Below are positions 26,654 to 41,500 of a stretch of DNA of 64,000 nucleotides, piece after piece. Location of the stretch: NCBI GenBank assembly GCA_000499405.2, contig HG738138.1, positions 3,460,368 through 3,524,367 on the forward strand. Reading direction: 5' to 3'. Position 1 is the stretch's first letter, and each line of letters opens with the position of its first letter. This DNA is from Onchocerca volvulus (taxonomy: Eukaryota; Nematoda; Chromadorea; Rhabditida; Onchocercidae). A program made the translations under genes and the position numbers. Under the pieces are notes generated by a model that had not been told where the DNA came from, searched no databases, and worked only from the letters and a program-made list of their open reading frames with translations.

Positions 26654-29578
26654 TTTGAACCAGTATCTAGAAATAGAGCAAAAATATTCCAGTCAAAGCC
26701 ATTATGTATAAGTATAGAGGTAATGATCAACTTGGACAGAACTAACCGAGATAAAGATGCACATTATGACCAAATATTACTTCATTAATTCTAACCCGTG
26801 ATTACATAGACCTATCTGTCACCATGGATAAGGTACGTTGACAAAAAGCTTAATCTCTCTACAACTAGACATAAAAATACAGAAATTAACTTAGGACAAT
26901 TCACTAAAATAATTCAACACCAATAGGACGACTCTCAAATTACTCAACTGGAGGCTGTGTTGAGATTCAATGAGTTGCACTGAGATCTTTATTTCGACAT
27001 GAATTGTATGTGGCTCGAAACATGTGGAAGAAAAGCGGGAGAAAGCTGCGACTTTGAGAATTTAAAATTGAAGCACCGGTCAAATGCCACTATGTAGACC
27101 TGAAATGAGTAATACAAGCAAAAATTTAGTAAATAATAGTGGCGGTCAGAATGAATTGAAGAGAAAATTTCGTATGTTACTTATTTCGATGTCTCTTTTT
27201 GTAATTAACTACAAGCATTAAACAGTTATCCCTACTCATTTTTCCAGCAAAACATAGCTTCCACAGAAGATAATTAGAAATATCGAAACCCAGCAATGAT
27301 TCTTGAAGGAGCGTCATTGAGCCTATGGTCAAACCACTCGGCATAATACACGGAAATATTAGGCATCAGTGATATATCTTTTCACTAGACCATCTCATCA
27401 GGCCTCATTACCATCCTATCGTTGTTACTTATAGCAATGAACTAGTAGGATTTGATTTCGTGGGCTAATAAGATAAATGTCACACCATTAAATGATTATA
27501 AGATTTAATGTGCCTATAGTAGTAGGAATACAAAACTGCGATAAATATACATCAACAAACTCGTAACCACCGAATGGACTATGGAACATGGAAAAGCTTG
27601 ATCCTAATTCTAGAATGTAGATTGAGTTCGTTAGTGGATCTTCGGAAAACTTCAACTTCTAACGAAGCACACATGATAATTGATCTGATGCTTACGTCCA
27701 ACTGAAAGAAATGTCATGTTTTTGGTTGGACTATCAATGCAGGCAATCTTCAGAAAAACATATATTTAGAATCTTTGAAAGATTGGCGACGAAAGTAGCC
27801 TTATCATTAACAAATTAGATAAGGCATTTGCGATATTTTTAAGATCATTCGCAATCAATTCCGATGAAATTTCCATCCAATCTTCAGAATTTTTCAAACA
27901 ATTTGTATGCTTCAGAAAATCCAATCTAAGCATTTCTCCTCATCACTAAGATAGCAGTAATTGAGGTAGTAACAATGTGCCAATATGCACGTACTGCATA
28001 TCCCAGTTACATTCTTCTGCTTTTCCTTCTACTCAATTCGTGGCTTCTTTTTTCAGCATTGCTGAAAATACTCTAAGGGGCAAATGCGTGGGATGCACTA
28101 GCGGGAAGGTTCGTGCAATTGTAGGCTCATGCCACGTGCTATTACCAATCGATATCCAAATTTTTGTATTAGATTGCACGTTGCCTTGCCTCCAACTCAG
28201 TCATTTTGCAAGCGTACATTCGTCTTGTGCGGTCAAGTTATTTCAGGAGCTAAATTTACGATCTTCGCTAGATTTTTGCTCTAAATTTTCGAGAATTTCT
28301 GGTAAGCTTTTGCTTGTTCAACAGTCTATCTTTCATAGATCGAAGTCCCAAGAATTAAGCCTTCAAAGATATCAATTGTTAAAGTTTTCTGAAATTTAAA
28401 TTTCTAGATATTTTTTTCTTTTTCGATTCTCAGAAATTTGTGATAAGCATATAAAGCGATTAGAAGATTTTTTTTTAGTGAGACGTTAAAGATTCCAAGA
28501 CAAAAGACGTAATACAATGTACCGTTTCATTCTTGCTCGATTTGAAAAGAAAGTAGCATCTTCTCATTTGATTGTAAACACTATGATGTGTCGTTTTATC
28601 CTGTCTAAATTTGCATTTTCTTCCATATTTTACTAATTCCTTAAATAAATTATCTCTTTTACTTGAAATTTCTCATAATTCATCAAGATAGGCATTTTTA
28701 ATGATCGTACAAATATTTATTTTGCTGGTTGTACCAATTTACTTCAAAGTCAGCAAAACGTATCTTAGTTAGCTGCAAGAAATTCTGTGACGAAATGTAC
28801 ATCACTTCCTTTAAATACATTAAACAATCAGCATATGCATCTCATTCATTAATTCGTTCGTCGAGAAATGATCTAATGTTTGTATTCATTTTTTTTTTTT
28901 TTTTTTTTTTAATTTTTGTCTCTGAACCACACTTTGACATTATTTTAGTCTCCATCTCCTCAAGTGTACCATGACTACATGAGCAATCTACTGTAGGATC
29001 TAAACTCGTTTACTGCAGGATTGTTATTTATTTACTCTTCCAACTGCACAAGGAAAAGGAACGCGAGCTATTTCGAAATTTCGGCTTTGTCTGCGACTTA
29101 TTCTATCGATTTGAATAAGCGCTACAGAACAACATCTATCGAGTCCCAGGTAGAATCATACTGTTGTCTTTGGCGGGATGCCAAAAATATTAGATGTGTA
29201 TGACAAGTTACTTTTTTTGTATGTCGATGGTTAAATTAGGCGGTTTGCAGGAAGAAGGTAAGAGCGGGAGGAAATGTTTCTATTTCAGGAGAGAGAGTTG
29301 GCTGGTAGTCATCAACTAGAAGAGTTTGAATGGGAGCTATGTCTGAACGATTGCATTACTTAAGTAAAATAAGTTCTGTAATCGTGAGATTTTCTGCTGA
29401 ATGAGCTTAAATTGATCCTTCACTGTTTTCATTTCAGTTCAAGATGATGTTTGTCTTCAGATGGCGATTTTTATTACATTTTGCTGGGATCTCAAACTTT
29501 TATTAAGTTTTTGACGGCAATATTCAAGTAAAATTTAGAATCAAGCTTCGTGAGTAAATTCTATTGGAAAGTGCATTC
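26654..29578. promoter_or_regulatory. Divergent upstream region between the NOL10-like and PHD-SET genes
   Basis: The two genes are transcribed away from each other from this 2.9 kb segment, so it should contain both promoters. No TATA box or initiator can be singled out in such AT-rich DNA. A CCACGTGC (E-box core) is present near 28133. A 140-codon + frame (27977-28399) with only a GTG at its head has no recognisable motif and is not called as a gene. Confidence 0.45.
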
Positions 29579-32500
29579 ATGTCCGATATTAGCAACGAAA
29601 AAGAAGCGCACTTTGAAATTCATTATACAGAAGAAGCGCGAAAAAGTGGTAGGTTTTATTCTTTCTGTTCTCAACTCCATATCACATCAATTAATCGCAT
29701 AATCTTCAGATAATAAGGATTCGATGAAAAACAAACAAGCAACGATTCGAGACTCAGGGATATCGCAGCAGGTTTTACAAGTATCCGAAGATGATCTAAA
29801 CAAGTTAGTATTTTTACAGTTTATCTGCATGCCATAAAAGATATTTTATTTGGTTACCTGTTATAAATTATAATTAAAGAATTATAGAATGGTAACTTTG
29901 ATAGAGAGTTGATAAGAATTGCTCGATAGTTGGTTCCAGAATTCGAAATTGTTGGTAGCTTGGATACTTGTTGGGAGAACAGTTAGGATATTCTCTGGGA
30001 GATTTTTTGATGGTGGGATTATGTACGTTTTACGTTTGATGAGAATTGGATTACAGCTCGCGGTTTTACCGAAATCATTTCTGAGCCAAAATTTCTTCTC
30101 TCCAACCGATTGCAATCCTTTTCATAGTGCACGTTTCCTTATCATATTCCCAACATTGTGCATAAGGTCGGTTATAAGATTGGAAGCATTTGCATGTGAT
30201 TTAGTTCTCAGTATTTACTGTTGAAGATAGAGCTCGGTAATCGAATGAGAATTACATTAGATATGTAATTCTCTGCTATTACCGAGTTAATTAATTCATT
30301 TATACGCAGCTTGAGTGATCAGTCATGTGGAAAATATTTTTGCAAAACAAAATTTTGATTATTTGAATATTTCCCAACTACTAATATCGATTTTACAGTA
30401 TGTATGCTTTACAGTATGTCTCTATTAATTGTCGTATTTTATAAGCAGATGTTCTCAAAATAGTGTCTTTCGACTCTAGAATACTGTAATGGAGAAATAT
30501 AATGGCTTTGATAGCAGTCGTCACAATCTCAATGTTAACGTTGTTGTATATCATAAAATTTTTCTTTTGACACGGCTTGCACAGATAAATCTTTGTTATG
30601 CTTCCAAAATTTTAACGATCCAGGTAATTGTCATGCATTATTCAGAAAAATTGCTGTCAGCTGTTAACAACGCTGAAAGGTTGTGCTATTCTGTAGTTTT
30701 CATTGGCGTTTCTCCAGTATGCTATATCATTGATTCTCCTAATCGGTTTCGATTTTTCTTTTTCATGTTATATATGATAAATCTATGATTTTCTCTATTA
30801 TTGCTTATTTTTTCAGTTATTTTTTTGTTGTATGAATTTTTGTCTGAGTAGTTTTTTCCTCTTGATTATTTGTCTTCTGTTTTTTTTTTTTTTTTTTTCT
30901 TTTTTTCTGGTCTATAGTTCGTCTAGTAGGTAATGGGGAACCCTAGAGAACTGTTGTTAATTCATGGCATTCAGTGCCACAGAGATATTTGTTTGTCGAA
31001 TATATTGAAGGCTGTCGAATTTGTCAACTTCTTTAGGCATGAAAGTGGAGATGGAAGTGGTCCTTTTATTCTTAAAAAAGTTGTTATTGACGATGAAGGC
31101 GATTCAAAAGAAAGCGATAATGGTATTGAAGATGCGGTTATTGGTTTGTCTTATCAGGTGCGAATGTAATTAGTTAAGGACTGAATAAAAACCCATTGGG
31201 TTGCAACAAAATGTTATGAATGACGCTAGTTGACAAATGTTTTCAATAATCATTGAGTGCACTGCTGCATTGTTTTTTGATCTTAATATTTCTGTGTTAC
31301 TCGCAGTGATAGGCTAGGTTCGAATAGGACCATTGCTTTGTCCTAATCAGGCAGTTGATAAGAACTAGTTTCATCAGTTAAATGAATCAAAAAAAGGGGC
31401 TATAAATAAATATGCTTGATACGAAATTTAATAATAGGAATATACTGTAATCATTGGTCACTGGTGTTCCATGCGTTTATCTAATGAGTTCTTTATTTTA
31501 TTAAGATTCTTAGTCTACTACAAATTACAGTCTACAAAAGAATTATGATTATCTAAACATACAAACAGGATCATAATTATGGAAGACGATCTGGAAATGC
31601 ACAGAAAAATGATGGGGAAAATGGAGAAAAATTTCCTATCATTGGTGGACTTGCTTCTTACATCGGTATATTTAAAATCCTTTCATATTTTTCACATAAT
31701 TTTCTCAGACGATGGCATTAATCAATATCGCCCGTTAACGATTAACATGCTTCATTTAGGAGATGAAGTCAGTAAAATTCCTGTAGGCCATCATTCTCGG
31801 GATGCAAACTCGGGACACTATGTAAGGTAAAACGCTTTCGTCATTTTTTTCAAAACCTTAGCAAAATAATTTTATGCTCATGTAAAGTAATTTATATCCA
31901 AAATTCTTTAACGATTAAGCTTGTTCAGTAATGTTGAATTGTTCGTTGGACTTCGCATCTTATTCGTTTTTACGTTGATGGAGATTTGAAAGTAACGTGA
32001 AATGTATTTTTTCTTTAGATCGCACCCATATGGAGCGCATTATCGAAAAATTTCGGAAATGGATCCACGCACACCTTGTAGAATATATTCTGCTGCTGTG
32101 GGTGGATGTCGGACGAATCAGACGCGAAGGCAAGTTTTTGCAAATAAGGAGAATGAGTGATTTTTATCTTAACTTTCGATTGTATGATTTGATTTTCTTT
32201 TTCGTCCTTTTTGTTGTCTTGAAATAATAAATAAACTGTTCTATTATTCTATACAAAATGTAGGTAATATACTTAAGTATTATTGAATAAGTTCCTTATC
32301 TAACTCAGTACTTTGATTCCTGATTTTTGTCGTTAAGGCTACCAGTTTCTACCAATGATCAGATATTTTCCCGACAAACTTCCGTCACGGCTACTCAGAA
32401 TTACCGGACAGCTCGTCGAGGTTGGTTTTTGTTTAATGGCTTTCGTGGAAATACATTATATCAAAGAAGAGTAGAGTTTTTCGAACTTTTTTGTTTTGTT

Positions 32501-35500
32501 TAACCTTCTTGACAAAATATGTGTTTTACAATTAAGGGTTTCTTGAAGAATATCTTGAACTTAGGTCATTATCTGGACTTAATTTGAAAACATCCAGTAA
32601 TTACATGAAATAAGATTGGTAATTTCCCTCTTTTTCCATTTTCGAATTTACATTTGCGACATGTCACCCTTATTTTGGCAAAAAGATATTGATCGTAATG
32701 GGACAAATAGAATTGCTTTGGCGATATTTTACATTTAGCATGGCATAATTTATATAGTTTTTTAATATATTGTGGTCCAATTTTTTTTATAATTGAAATC
32801 AATAATTGTCGTGGTGATGTTTTTAAAGTTTAGGAGTGACTCAGATATCAGCTAATAATCAGAATGATGTACTGTTTCACTCCCGTCAGTTTGTCGGTTC
32901 TGCTGGAGCATTTGGAGCATCGACACCATCCAATAAAAGAGTCCTTCGACCAGCGTAATTATTTTAGCTTGCCTTTTTTTTAGATTAGGATATTTCAGAT
33001 TTTTCGATACAGGGATATTGATATTGAATTTCACGGTGAACTTATCTTGCACAACATTACTAAATCAGTTAACAACACTGGGCACATATTTAGACATCCT
33101 CCAACTCCTGCCATATCAACTTGTCGTCAGAGCATGCGTCAAGTAATTCCTACCAACAAATCAGTTTCGACAACAATGCCTGCTTACGCGGTGGCAGTTA
33201 ATGCAGCAGGTGCTGATTCCGATACACATTCTACGGATATGAGTGTCGGTTTGGCGCCATTCCTTGTACCATCTCGACGGCCTCGTCCAGTTATCCGAAA
33301 CCGAGGTTATTTTTTTGGTTAGAGAAATTAGCCTTTTTTTTTTTTACTCCCAAAGACTTTTGTCATCATATATTACTGGATTAGGATATTTGCACCAAAT
33401 TTCGACTGAATTAGGCTAAAAATTGTTCAAAATATTGCATTTTCATGGCACAAGTTATCAAAACACTAATTCATTGCAAATACGGAATCCTATGGTTTAT
33501 TGTTTTAATATGGCTCGTGGAATAATGAAAATCATAGAAGTGACTATTTATTTGAATCTCAAAATGCCTAGTTATCTATTATTTTCTAGATGTCGCTCCT
33601 TTTCATGGATAGGTAGGATATATAGGCGACTGAACCATATTCATCGATTCATCCAATGATAATCCTCATGATAGGCTTCCAAATGAATTCTTAAATATAA
33701 AGTTTAAACGGATCTATTGTAGCACGAACATCGCGTGAACCAGATAAAGGAACAGAACTGTTAGTGCAAAAACCTGCCACCAATGATCTCCAGGTGAATT
33801 TGATATTTGAATTTTTTTTTTTTAATGCAGTATTTCTTAGTACTTTATTCATATCGTAAGCACACTTAACGGTGAATATCATATGCTATCAACAATTGTT
33901 CAGAAAGATAATACTGCTCACGCTGAAAATCATTCTAACGCTATTGCTACTACTCCTCGACAACATCTCAAGAAAAATATAGCTGTTAATAGTGGAGTTG
34001 TCAAACAACAGTATATCATGGCGGAACCTCTTGAACCATGTCATGTTCCTTGTCTTCAGCATACTGTGCAGGTTGGAGTTACACTTAATTTTTTGAATTC
34101 TTCATTTACAAAGTTCAACTGACTCTTGAAAATTTTTTATGTCATGGGAGATTTTGCTTTTGCAGGCGTTCATGAACTTCTGAAATTTTTTTTCAATTCA
34201 TTAGCATTTATCAGTTGACAGTAATTAGGCCACTACAGAAAAAGACATTGTTTTGCTAGGAACTTGGCAGAATTCTTTTGGTTGTATATCAAAGTTTTGT
34301 AGAAAGTGTAGCATGTTTGGAAAATTCTGGTAACACTGAAAGTATTTTAAGAAGTATACTTTCATAAATATTCTGTTGTGTGTTCTGTCATAATTATCCT
34401 GTTATACGAGCGTGTTTTGAAGAGCAGATATCAATTCTTGTGGTAATTGTTGAAAATTATTCAGGAATGCGGGAATGAACTCTTATTTTTTATAGCATGC
34501 AGTTTCAAATGTTGAGTCGGTAAGCATGGTGAGCGAAAAATTGTCATCTAAAAGTGTCCAAAATTCATCTACGGCAATTCATTGTAAAGAAGAAGAGCAG
34601 GAATCATCTTTGCAGGTAGTTGGTCAATTAAAACCTCTACTTTTTTCGACAGTATTATCTAATAATTGTCATGGTGTTATATTTTTATATCTCCTCTTTA
34701 TGCATAACACTTATAATCATGCTTCCTTGCGAACCGTGCTTTTTCTACATAAAGTCTTAAGCAATTTAAACGGTGAAGCTTTTTAATTCAAATTTGGGAT
34801 TTTATGGCAGTGAAACTAAGAAATCTAGTGTCTTCAAATTCTTTCGTCGTTGAAGATCTCCGGTCCAAAATAAATTTTATGGTTTTGCTTTTTAGTTTAG
34901 TCAAAACAGTTTTATTTCATTGTTTTCACCTGACAGTCTTGTATAGGTATTTTTGAAGCATTTCGTGGGTCTAAGCACTGTTCAAGCAAGTTAAGATGTT
35001 ACAATTTAGATTTGCTCGATTTAATGTCTTTTTTATTCTAGAATCTTTCTGTTGATTGTCGAGAACCAGTTTATGTTGTTAATGAAGACAGATTACATAA
35101 CCCTGAACAAACTGCTCAACCTTGTACAGCCTTTCCTCATCGTTCGCATCAAGATATCGCAAGATATGTTGAGGAACATTATCAAAAGTCTCGAAAGGTT
35201 ATTTTTTTGTGAGATCAGGTGGCTTTCAAACACATTAAATTGCATCTTATAAGAACGTCATTTATTTTTTCATCTATTGGATCTGGTATTTACTGGATGT
35301 TCCTCAACTTTCATTGCAGGAATCATTCGTCGCCAATTCTCGTCAGCTTCTTACTCGTCAACTCGATGAGCTGCAGATGCGACAAGTCCGTAATTTTTTT
35401 TTCTTTTTTTTTTTTTCAACGACATAATTGATTAGCTTCTAGTACGCTGGGGTATCCTGTCACTTTTTTTTCTTCGCTTATAGCCCCGAATTTGTCATTC

Positions 35501-38500
35501 CGAAACTGCCGCTTTCGATAACTCCAAGAGAATGAAGAAGGTAGATGAGCAGTCCGTGACGCAGTCTGTAATAAGCGTTTCAGTGAACACTTCCCCTAAA
35601 GAACTTCTACAGGTCTGTTTGTAGCTGTAGAATTATCAAACTATAAAACTATTGAAGGAAATATGACTTGAAATTTCTTTTGTCAAGTTTAGAATTTTTT
35701 TTTTTCTTATTTCATCTACTTGTACGATGTAAAATGCAGGGAATCACTCTGCATCGGCAGGAACCAATATCACCGGGACATGTTGCCGGGATTTATCCTC
35801 GCACTGTTTCTCCACTTAGTCAAGATCATGAGTTTGATTCACAACAACAGAAGTTAATGCAGTCAACATCGGTTGCGACAGAATTCCCCATATTGCCGTC
35901 TAAAGACAGAACAGCAAGTGCTGATACCCCAATAGTATCGGATAGTTCAGGTATTTTTTGATTTTTTAATAGTTTTCTTTTTTCAGGGTGCATTGATCTG
36001 AATGGTTCATTGTACATTGCTAGAATTTTATTTTTTGAACTTATAGAACTACCGATTTCTATAATCTGTTGTGAGACTAATTCTAAAAAAGAGGCAGAAT
36101 TGATAAACTATTTTTTTTTTTTCAGTTATTTTGAAAGAAATTGCTCCTTCAATCGAAGATATGTCGAGTGGAGAGGAAGCACCTGTTTTTAATGAAACAT
36201 GTAATGAGGCTTTGCAGCAACGAGTTGCGACGCATTCTTCAGTTAGCGGAGCTGAGGAGGAAACAAGTGTGAATGGTGTAGTTGGATTGTTTATTTTATT
36301 CGCATAACAGATTTTACACTATTATGTAATCGAAATATTCGTAATGAATGAATATGAACTCTTTTGTCAAATATTATGTTAAATATTATTAACTTAATAG
36401 GTAATATTGATGAAAAAGGAACGGAAGATGAAGGTAGAACCATCGAAAAAGCGGCAGGTGTAGATTTGCCATCAAATAGCAGTGAAGATGATTGGGAAGA
36501 AGAATACACGACACGTTGTTATTGTGGCTTGAATCATAACGACGAATTCATGATACAATGTGATATGTGCAAGTAACTTTTATGGGAAATCTTGTTTGGT
36601 AACATAACCATTATGATTTGGAAAACGAAGGGGCAGTTCTTCAATTACATATCATTAGCAAACTTTTATTTTTGGGGAAACAATCTATAATTTCCTATTT
36701 ATAGAAAATGCAATAAATAGTGCCTAAAACCTACAGTGCTTCATTATTTAAATGTGATAAATTTCTAGCCTAAAATCTGGAAAGTAAGATCTTGCGAAGC
36801 TTGTGGGTATTTCAGTGTATGGCAACATGGTAAGTGTATGGACATTGATCGACGTCGGGTGCCAGATACTTATAAATGTGAAGAATGTAATCCACGTCTG
36901 TTAAAACTTAGCAAAACTCAGGCGCGGGATATGCAGTTGAAAGTGCTTGCTCGGCAGCGCAAAGAAAAGGAAAAGAGACGTCGGCAAAGAGCTAAAGGAC
37001 ATTTTAAAAATAAAATTCGGGAGAAATCAGTAGGTTTGAAAGGCATTATTAGTTTTAATATTGGATATTTTCTTATAGTTACAGTTACTCGTCCAAGCCT
37101 TTTAAGATGAGGTGAGATATTAAAGATGAATATTTAAATATAAGATATACGATTTGAGATTTATGAGATGTGGATCGAATTATGAAGGTTTGTTTCATCT
37201 ATGGATTTTTAGGAAGAAATGAAGAAAAAGCGAGTAAGAAGAAATTTATCGAAAGATTACATCGAGTGTTTTAAGTATGAATATACAAGATCTGTCATGG
37301 CATTTTCGCGCAAACACGAAGATACGGTAGATCCCATCTGTTATTTTCTTAATCGGTGCATTTAGGTTTTTGAAAGTTATCTCAGCGTTTTTATTTTGTC
37401 ATATTTAATTTGAATATCAATTAGTGGAATGAATTTAATGTGTTTAAGGAGCTTGGAGTAGGAATTTGATTTTAAATCCTATCGTCATCATTCAGGGTAA
37501 TCCTGCGATATTGGAAGCATTGCGAAACAACAACGGTGTGAGTGTTATGTATGTTACACAGGAGTCCATGGGGCTGGTTTCAACGCGGTTATATCATGTT
37601 AATGAACCAGTAATATATATTTGTGGACGTGTGTCCCTTCCCCATGAATGTCGTGGTCGAAAAGAGCCAGGATCAATCGTACCATTTGTCATTTTATATA
37701 GGTAAATTATTCTTTTTCGTGCAACTGTGCGTAGAATTATCAAAAGTTAGAGATAATAATTTTGTAATTTTGTTGATAATTTCGATTTTAGGTGATGAGG
37801 TAATGAAAAATAGGGTGATGAGCATTCTGATATAGATTTCGGTAGAAATGTTAATAAACAGTGGAAGAGAAGGGAGATGGTCAGAATGTATTGTTTTGAA
37901 TTTATTTCATATTCGAGACATTTTGGTAGGACTTAGAAATTTCCATATGCTTTTAGTGACTTAGTGGTTGAAGAAAACAAAGAATTTACACCAATTTGCA
38001 TCGATGCTCGTCAGTTCGGTTCCAAAGCACGGTTTGCTCGTGCCTCTTGCCGACCAAATATCAAGGTGCAACATTTCTTTTTGAAGGGCAAGCTGCATAT
38101 CATTGGTATTGCTGCTGGAAACATTGAACGTGGTGACGAGGTAATCAATTATAATCTTTCATTATAATTTTGTTTTCTGTTCACTTTCAAATAGTTTTTG
38201 CATGTCCCACTAGGTAAATAAACCTATATGTTGCTGTTCCTTATTATTTTACAAAAACTATAAAGAATGGAATTACTTGGGGCAAAAGAGACCAAACCTT
38301 GAAGCGTTTAGAATGAGATTTAGGTTGATAGCTAGTACACGGATTTTCAAATTTGCATTTGCAATTTAGATTACTCTTCCGTTTGATGCCGATTACTTCA
38401 TGTCAAAGACGAAACTTGTTTGCGCATGTTCAGCTGATGACGATGATGATGGCATTAATTGTTTAATCCGTAGCTTTAATCGATCACTTGACCAGAAACA

Positions 38501-41500
38501 AAATCGAGTCATCGCTACGGTTGGTACAGCTGTTGTAATCATTCTAATAATAGAGGGAAAAATGAAATTTGTTGAGACTTTTTTTTGTTCTCGCATTTGT
38601 AAAACTGTGGAGTATATTTCTAGAAATTTAGTGGCGGGAATACTTTAATTATTTCATTGCACTGTTGTTTGATCACTTCAGTTTGAATTATGTTCCATAC
38701 TAACAAGGACTGAGAAATTTTATAGTTTCTTTTGCTACTGATTTTTTTTTGCTGCGGCTGAGCTCTGTTTTTTATATGAACTATAAATAACATAATTCAT
38801 CGTAAAACCTGGCACTCTAATTTCTGGTCGATGTTTTTTCCTTAGACAATGAATATAATGGAATATGAAATCTGCAGGCCTTAACTACGGTTTCTTATCC
38901 AGTGGTAAATGTTGATACCACATCGAATGATCATGCTAAAAAGCAGTATATGGAAGTGGAAGTCGGAAAAGTTCAGGCTACTCTAAGTGAATCTGGATAT
39001 TCTTCTAAAATATGTTCACCCAAAGCAACTTCATCTGATTACACTGGTGAAATTAATGCAATTGGAACTGTCAAAACAGCAACAGCTGTAACACCTACTA
39101 CAGAAGACGAGAATACAACTAATAAAGATGTATTACCGGACAGCTCTTCAGAGATGTATGTTTTTTAATGAGGTTTTCAAACAGTTATTATTTCTTAACT
39201 TACTGAAAGATGCAGTGTGAGTAAATTACTTTTTTGCAAGCTGGATACGAATTATCGTTTGTTGAATGAAAGATAATTTTGCGAATTATTTTCGAAGTAC
39301 ATATTGATTTTTTTCCTGCTTTGTAGGCAATCCCATACTCGAACCACTGAGAATGGTTCTTCAAGAAAAGCTCGGAGTAAACTGTCGAAGATATCCCTCG
39401 GTACTTCATCATATAGGAAAAGAGGCAACATCAAATTACGCTATCGTGGAGCAGCTAGATGTAGAACTATCGAAACAAGACAAGAAGCATGCTCAAATGA
39501 GTGCAAAAATTCCGTTGTCCCACCAAAGACTGAAACGTTTGTTGTTTCTCTGAGAAAAGTTGCTGCTAATTTACCAAGCAGAATTATACAACATCCATAA
39601 ATTGATCGCTGAATGCAATTCGGCGCTAAATTTGATTTGTTGGTTTTGTAGAAGTATTTCTTAAAGTTCCAGGATATTTTTTGCAGTGGAATTATTGATA
39701 TTGCGAAGAACATAGTAGATGCCGACAGCTCACTGAAAATAACTTGTCCACTTGATGATAAAACAAGTGTGCAAGCGGAGGTATTTTTTTTCATTTTAAT
39801 TACGCAACATCTCCAGTGATATTTTAATTTTTTTGAAGATTGCAGATGCATTAACATATTTTTTAGGAACAGCATGAGAAAAAGAAACAAGCTGCATCAA
39901 GTAAAGAGTGCGAAGGGCAGTCTGCGGAAGAGAATAAATCTGTCACGGAAAAACTGAGGACACCTCCAAAAGATGAAGTAAAAATTGAAACCATGCAAAA
40001 ATCAGATGCAGTAGGTGCAGGATCAGTTGTTATGAAGAAAAGTGGCAGACCTAGAAAAAAACAGCAAGTTTCTACTAATGCGAAAGTAATGGATGCAGTC
40101 GATTGGATGGTGGAAAGTGAGGGAAATGAACACACAGTCACCTTGGATAGTTCTACGAAGATGACGCACCGTAAAAGAAGTAATCTACTAGGAGATGTTG
40201 AAAGTGTGAACTATATGCTTCCCGAAGATCGCAACAAAGCAATGGCAAGTTTTTTTATTGTTTGACTTGTATTATTTAGATGCTATTAAATTGATAAAAA
40301 TAGATAGTTTCTGGATGATATATCCTGTCGATTTTGTTAAACTCGTTTTTTAAATTTTTTTGCCGTAATTCTTCAGTTATTCCAGTCTCGTGAAGAGCGT
40401 AAAGTATTGCAAGAGCTTGCATTGTTCGAACGAATGCAGCAGCGTGAGGCGAAACGGCAACAGCATGTAGCTTCTACACGTGGATCGGGAAGTACTGGAA
40501 ACGCTTGTTCTCATACTTCATCTGCTAATGGTCTACCACTGGAATCTAAAAAAGTTGCGAAAATTACGAGTAGTACAAACGATGAGAGAAATTCAAGAAG
40601 CAGCCAGCAGAGCCAGTGAGTTTTGATGAGAGTCTAATTAGGGAAGATAAAGCAGTGCTTGTATTATTTAATACTGTTTATCCAAAGTTGTTTGAAAACA
40701 TTACACAGGAGTGGCATAAGAAAGGCTAAAAAAACGAAGAACCGAAGGCGTGTATCCAACTCCGAATGCCGTTCAACAGTGATGCTGAAACGAAGTCGCA
40801 CAGTCAGCGAAAGTGCAAAATGGAGAGAGAAATCTGAAGCAGAGCAAGGTTTGTGTGCTTCATTTTTAATCCGAAATCGTATGTTGGCGAGAATTGCACT
40901 GAACTCCTTTCTATATATTTGATAGTTGCAGTGAGCTTGCACAGTTAAATAAACAAGAGAATTCGGATAAGACTGTAAAATCATTTATTTTGAATGGCAT
41001 GTTTTTTATCAGCTATTAAGGAAACATGTCATCGTAGTATCTCTTCACTTTTTTAGGGTCTTTGAATATGCTGTGCTCATTGCAGCCTAAAATCTGAAAT
41101 GAGCATGACATATTGAAAGACTTTATAAAAACATATGAGGTTTGAAAATTTGCTCGTGTTAGTAGTTAATATCTGAGGCATATTTTTGATTATAAGGAAT
41201 TTCAGAGGAAAAAATTCATTCCATATTTTCACATCTAGTTTTGTCTTTCGTCAGGTAGATTTTTGTGATCAAATCAATACTTTTACGATTTGTTGGATAG
41301 CATCTAAAGGAGGCTGTCCTAATCCCATTAACTCTATTATGCAATAAGTGTTCATTTGACGAATATTTTGAATTTTCTGTTTTCGCATTTCTACTAAATT
41401 AGTAGAATTGAAACTGGGATATTAAGAGGTAAGTTTTTGTTTAGGTAGAGATGTATGAAAACTGGTGGTTTTATGTCTTAATTGTTATGTCTTAATTTGA

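Noticed and set aside
27977..28399. 140-codon + frame upstream of the PHD-SET gene
   Set aside because: It begins at GTG, has no domain or clean splice signals and lies in the divergent promoter region; kept only as a remark.
29919..30224. 101-codon + frame and overlapping - frame in intron 2 of the PHD-SET gene
   Set aside because: Both strands are open over the same stretch with no recognisable protein features.
39441..39890. 149-codon open frame on the - strand
   Set aside because: It lies antisense to exons 25-27 of the PHD-SET gene, whose frame is supported by splice phase and domain context.
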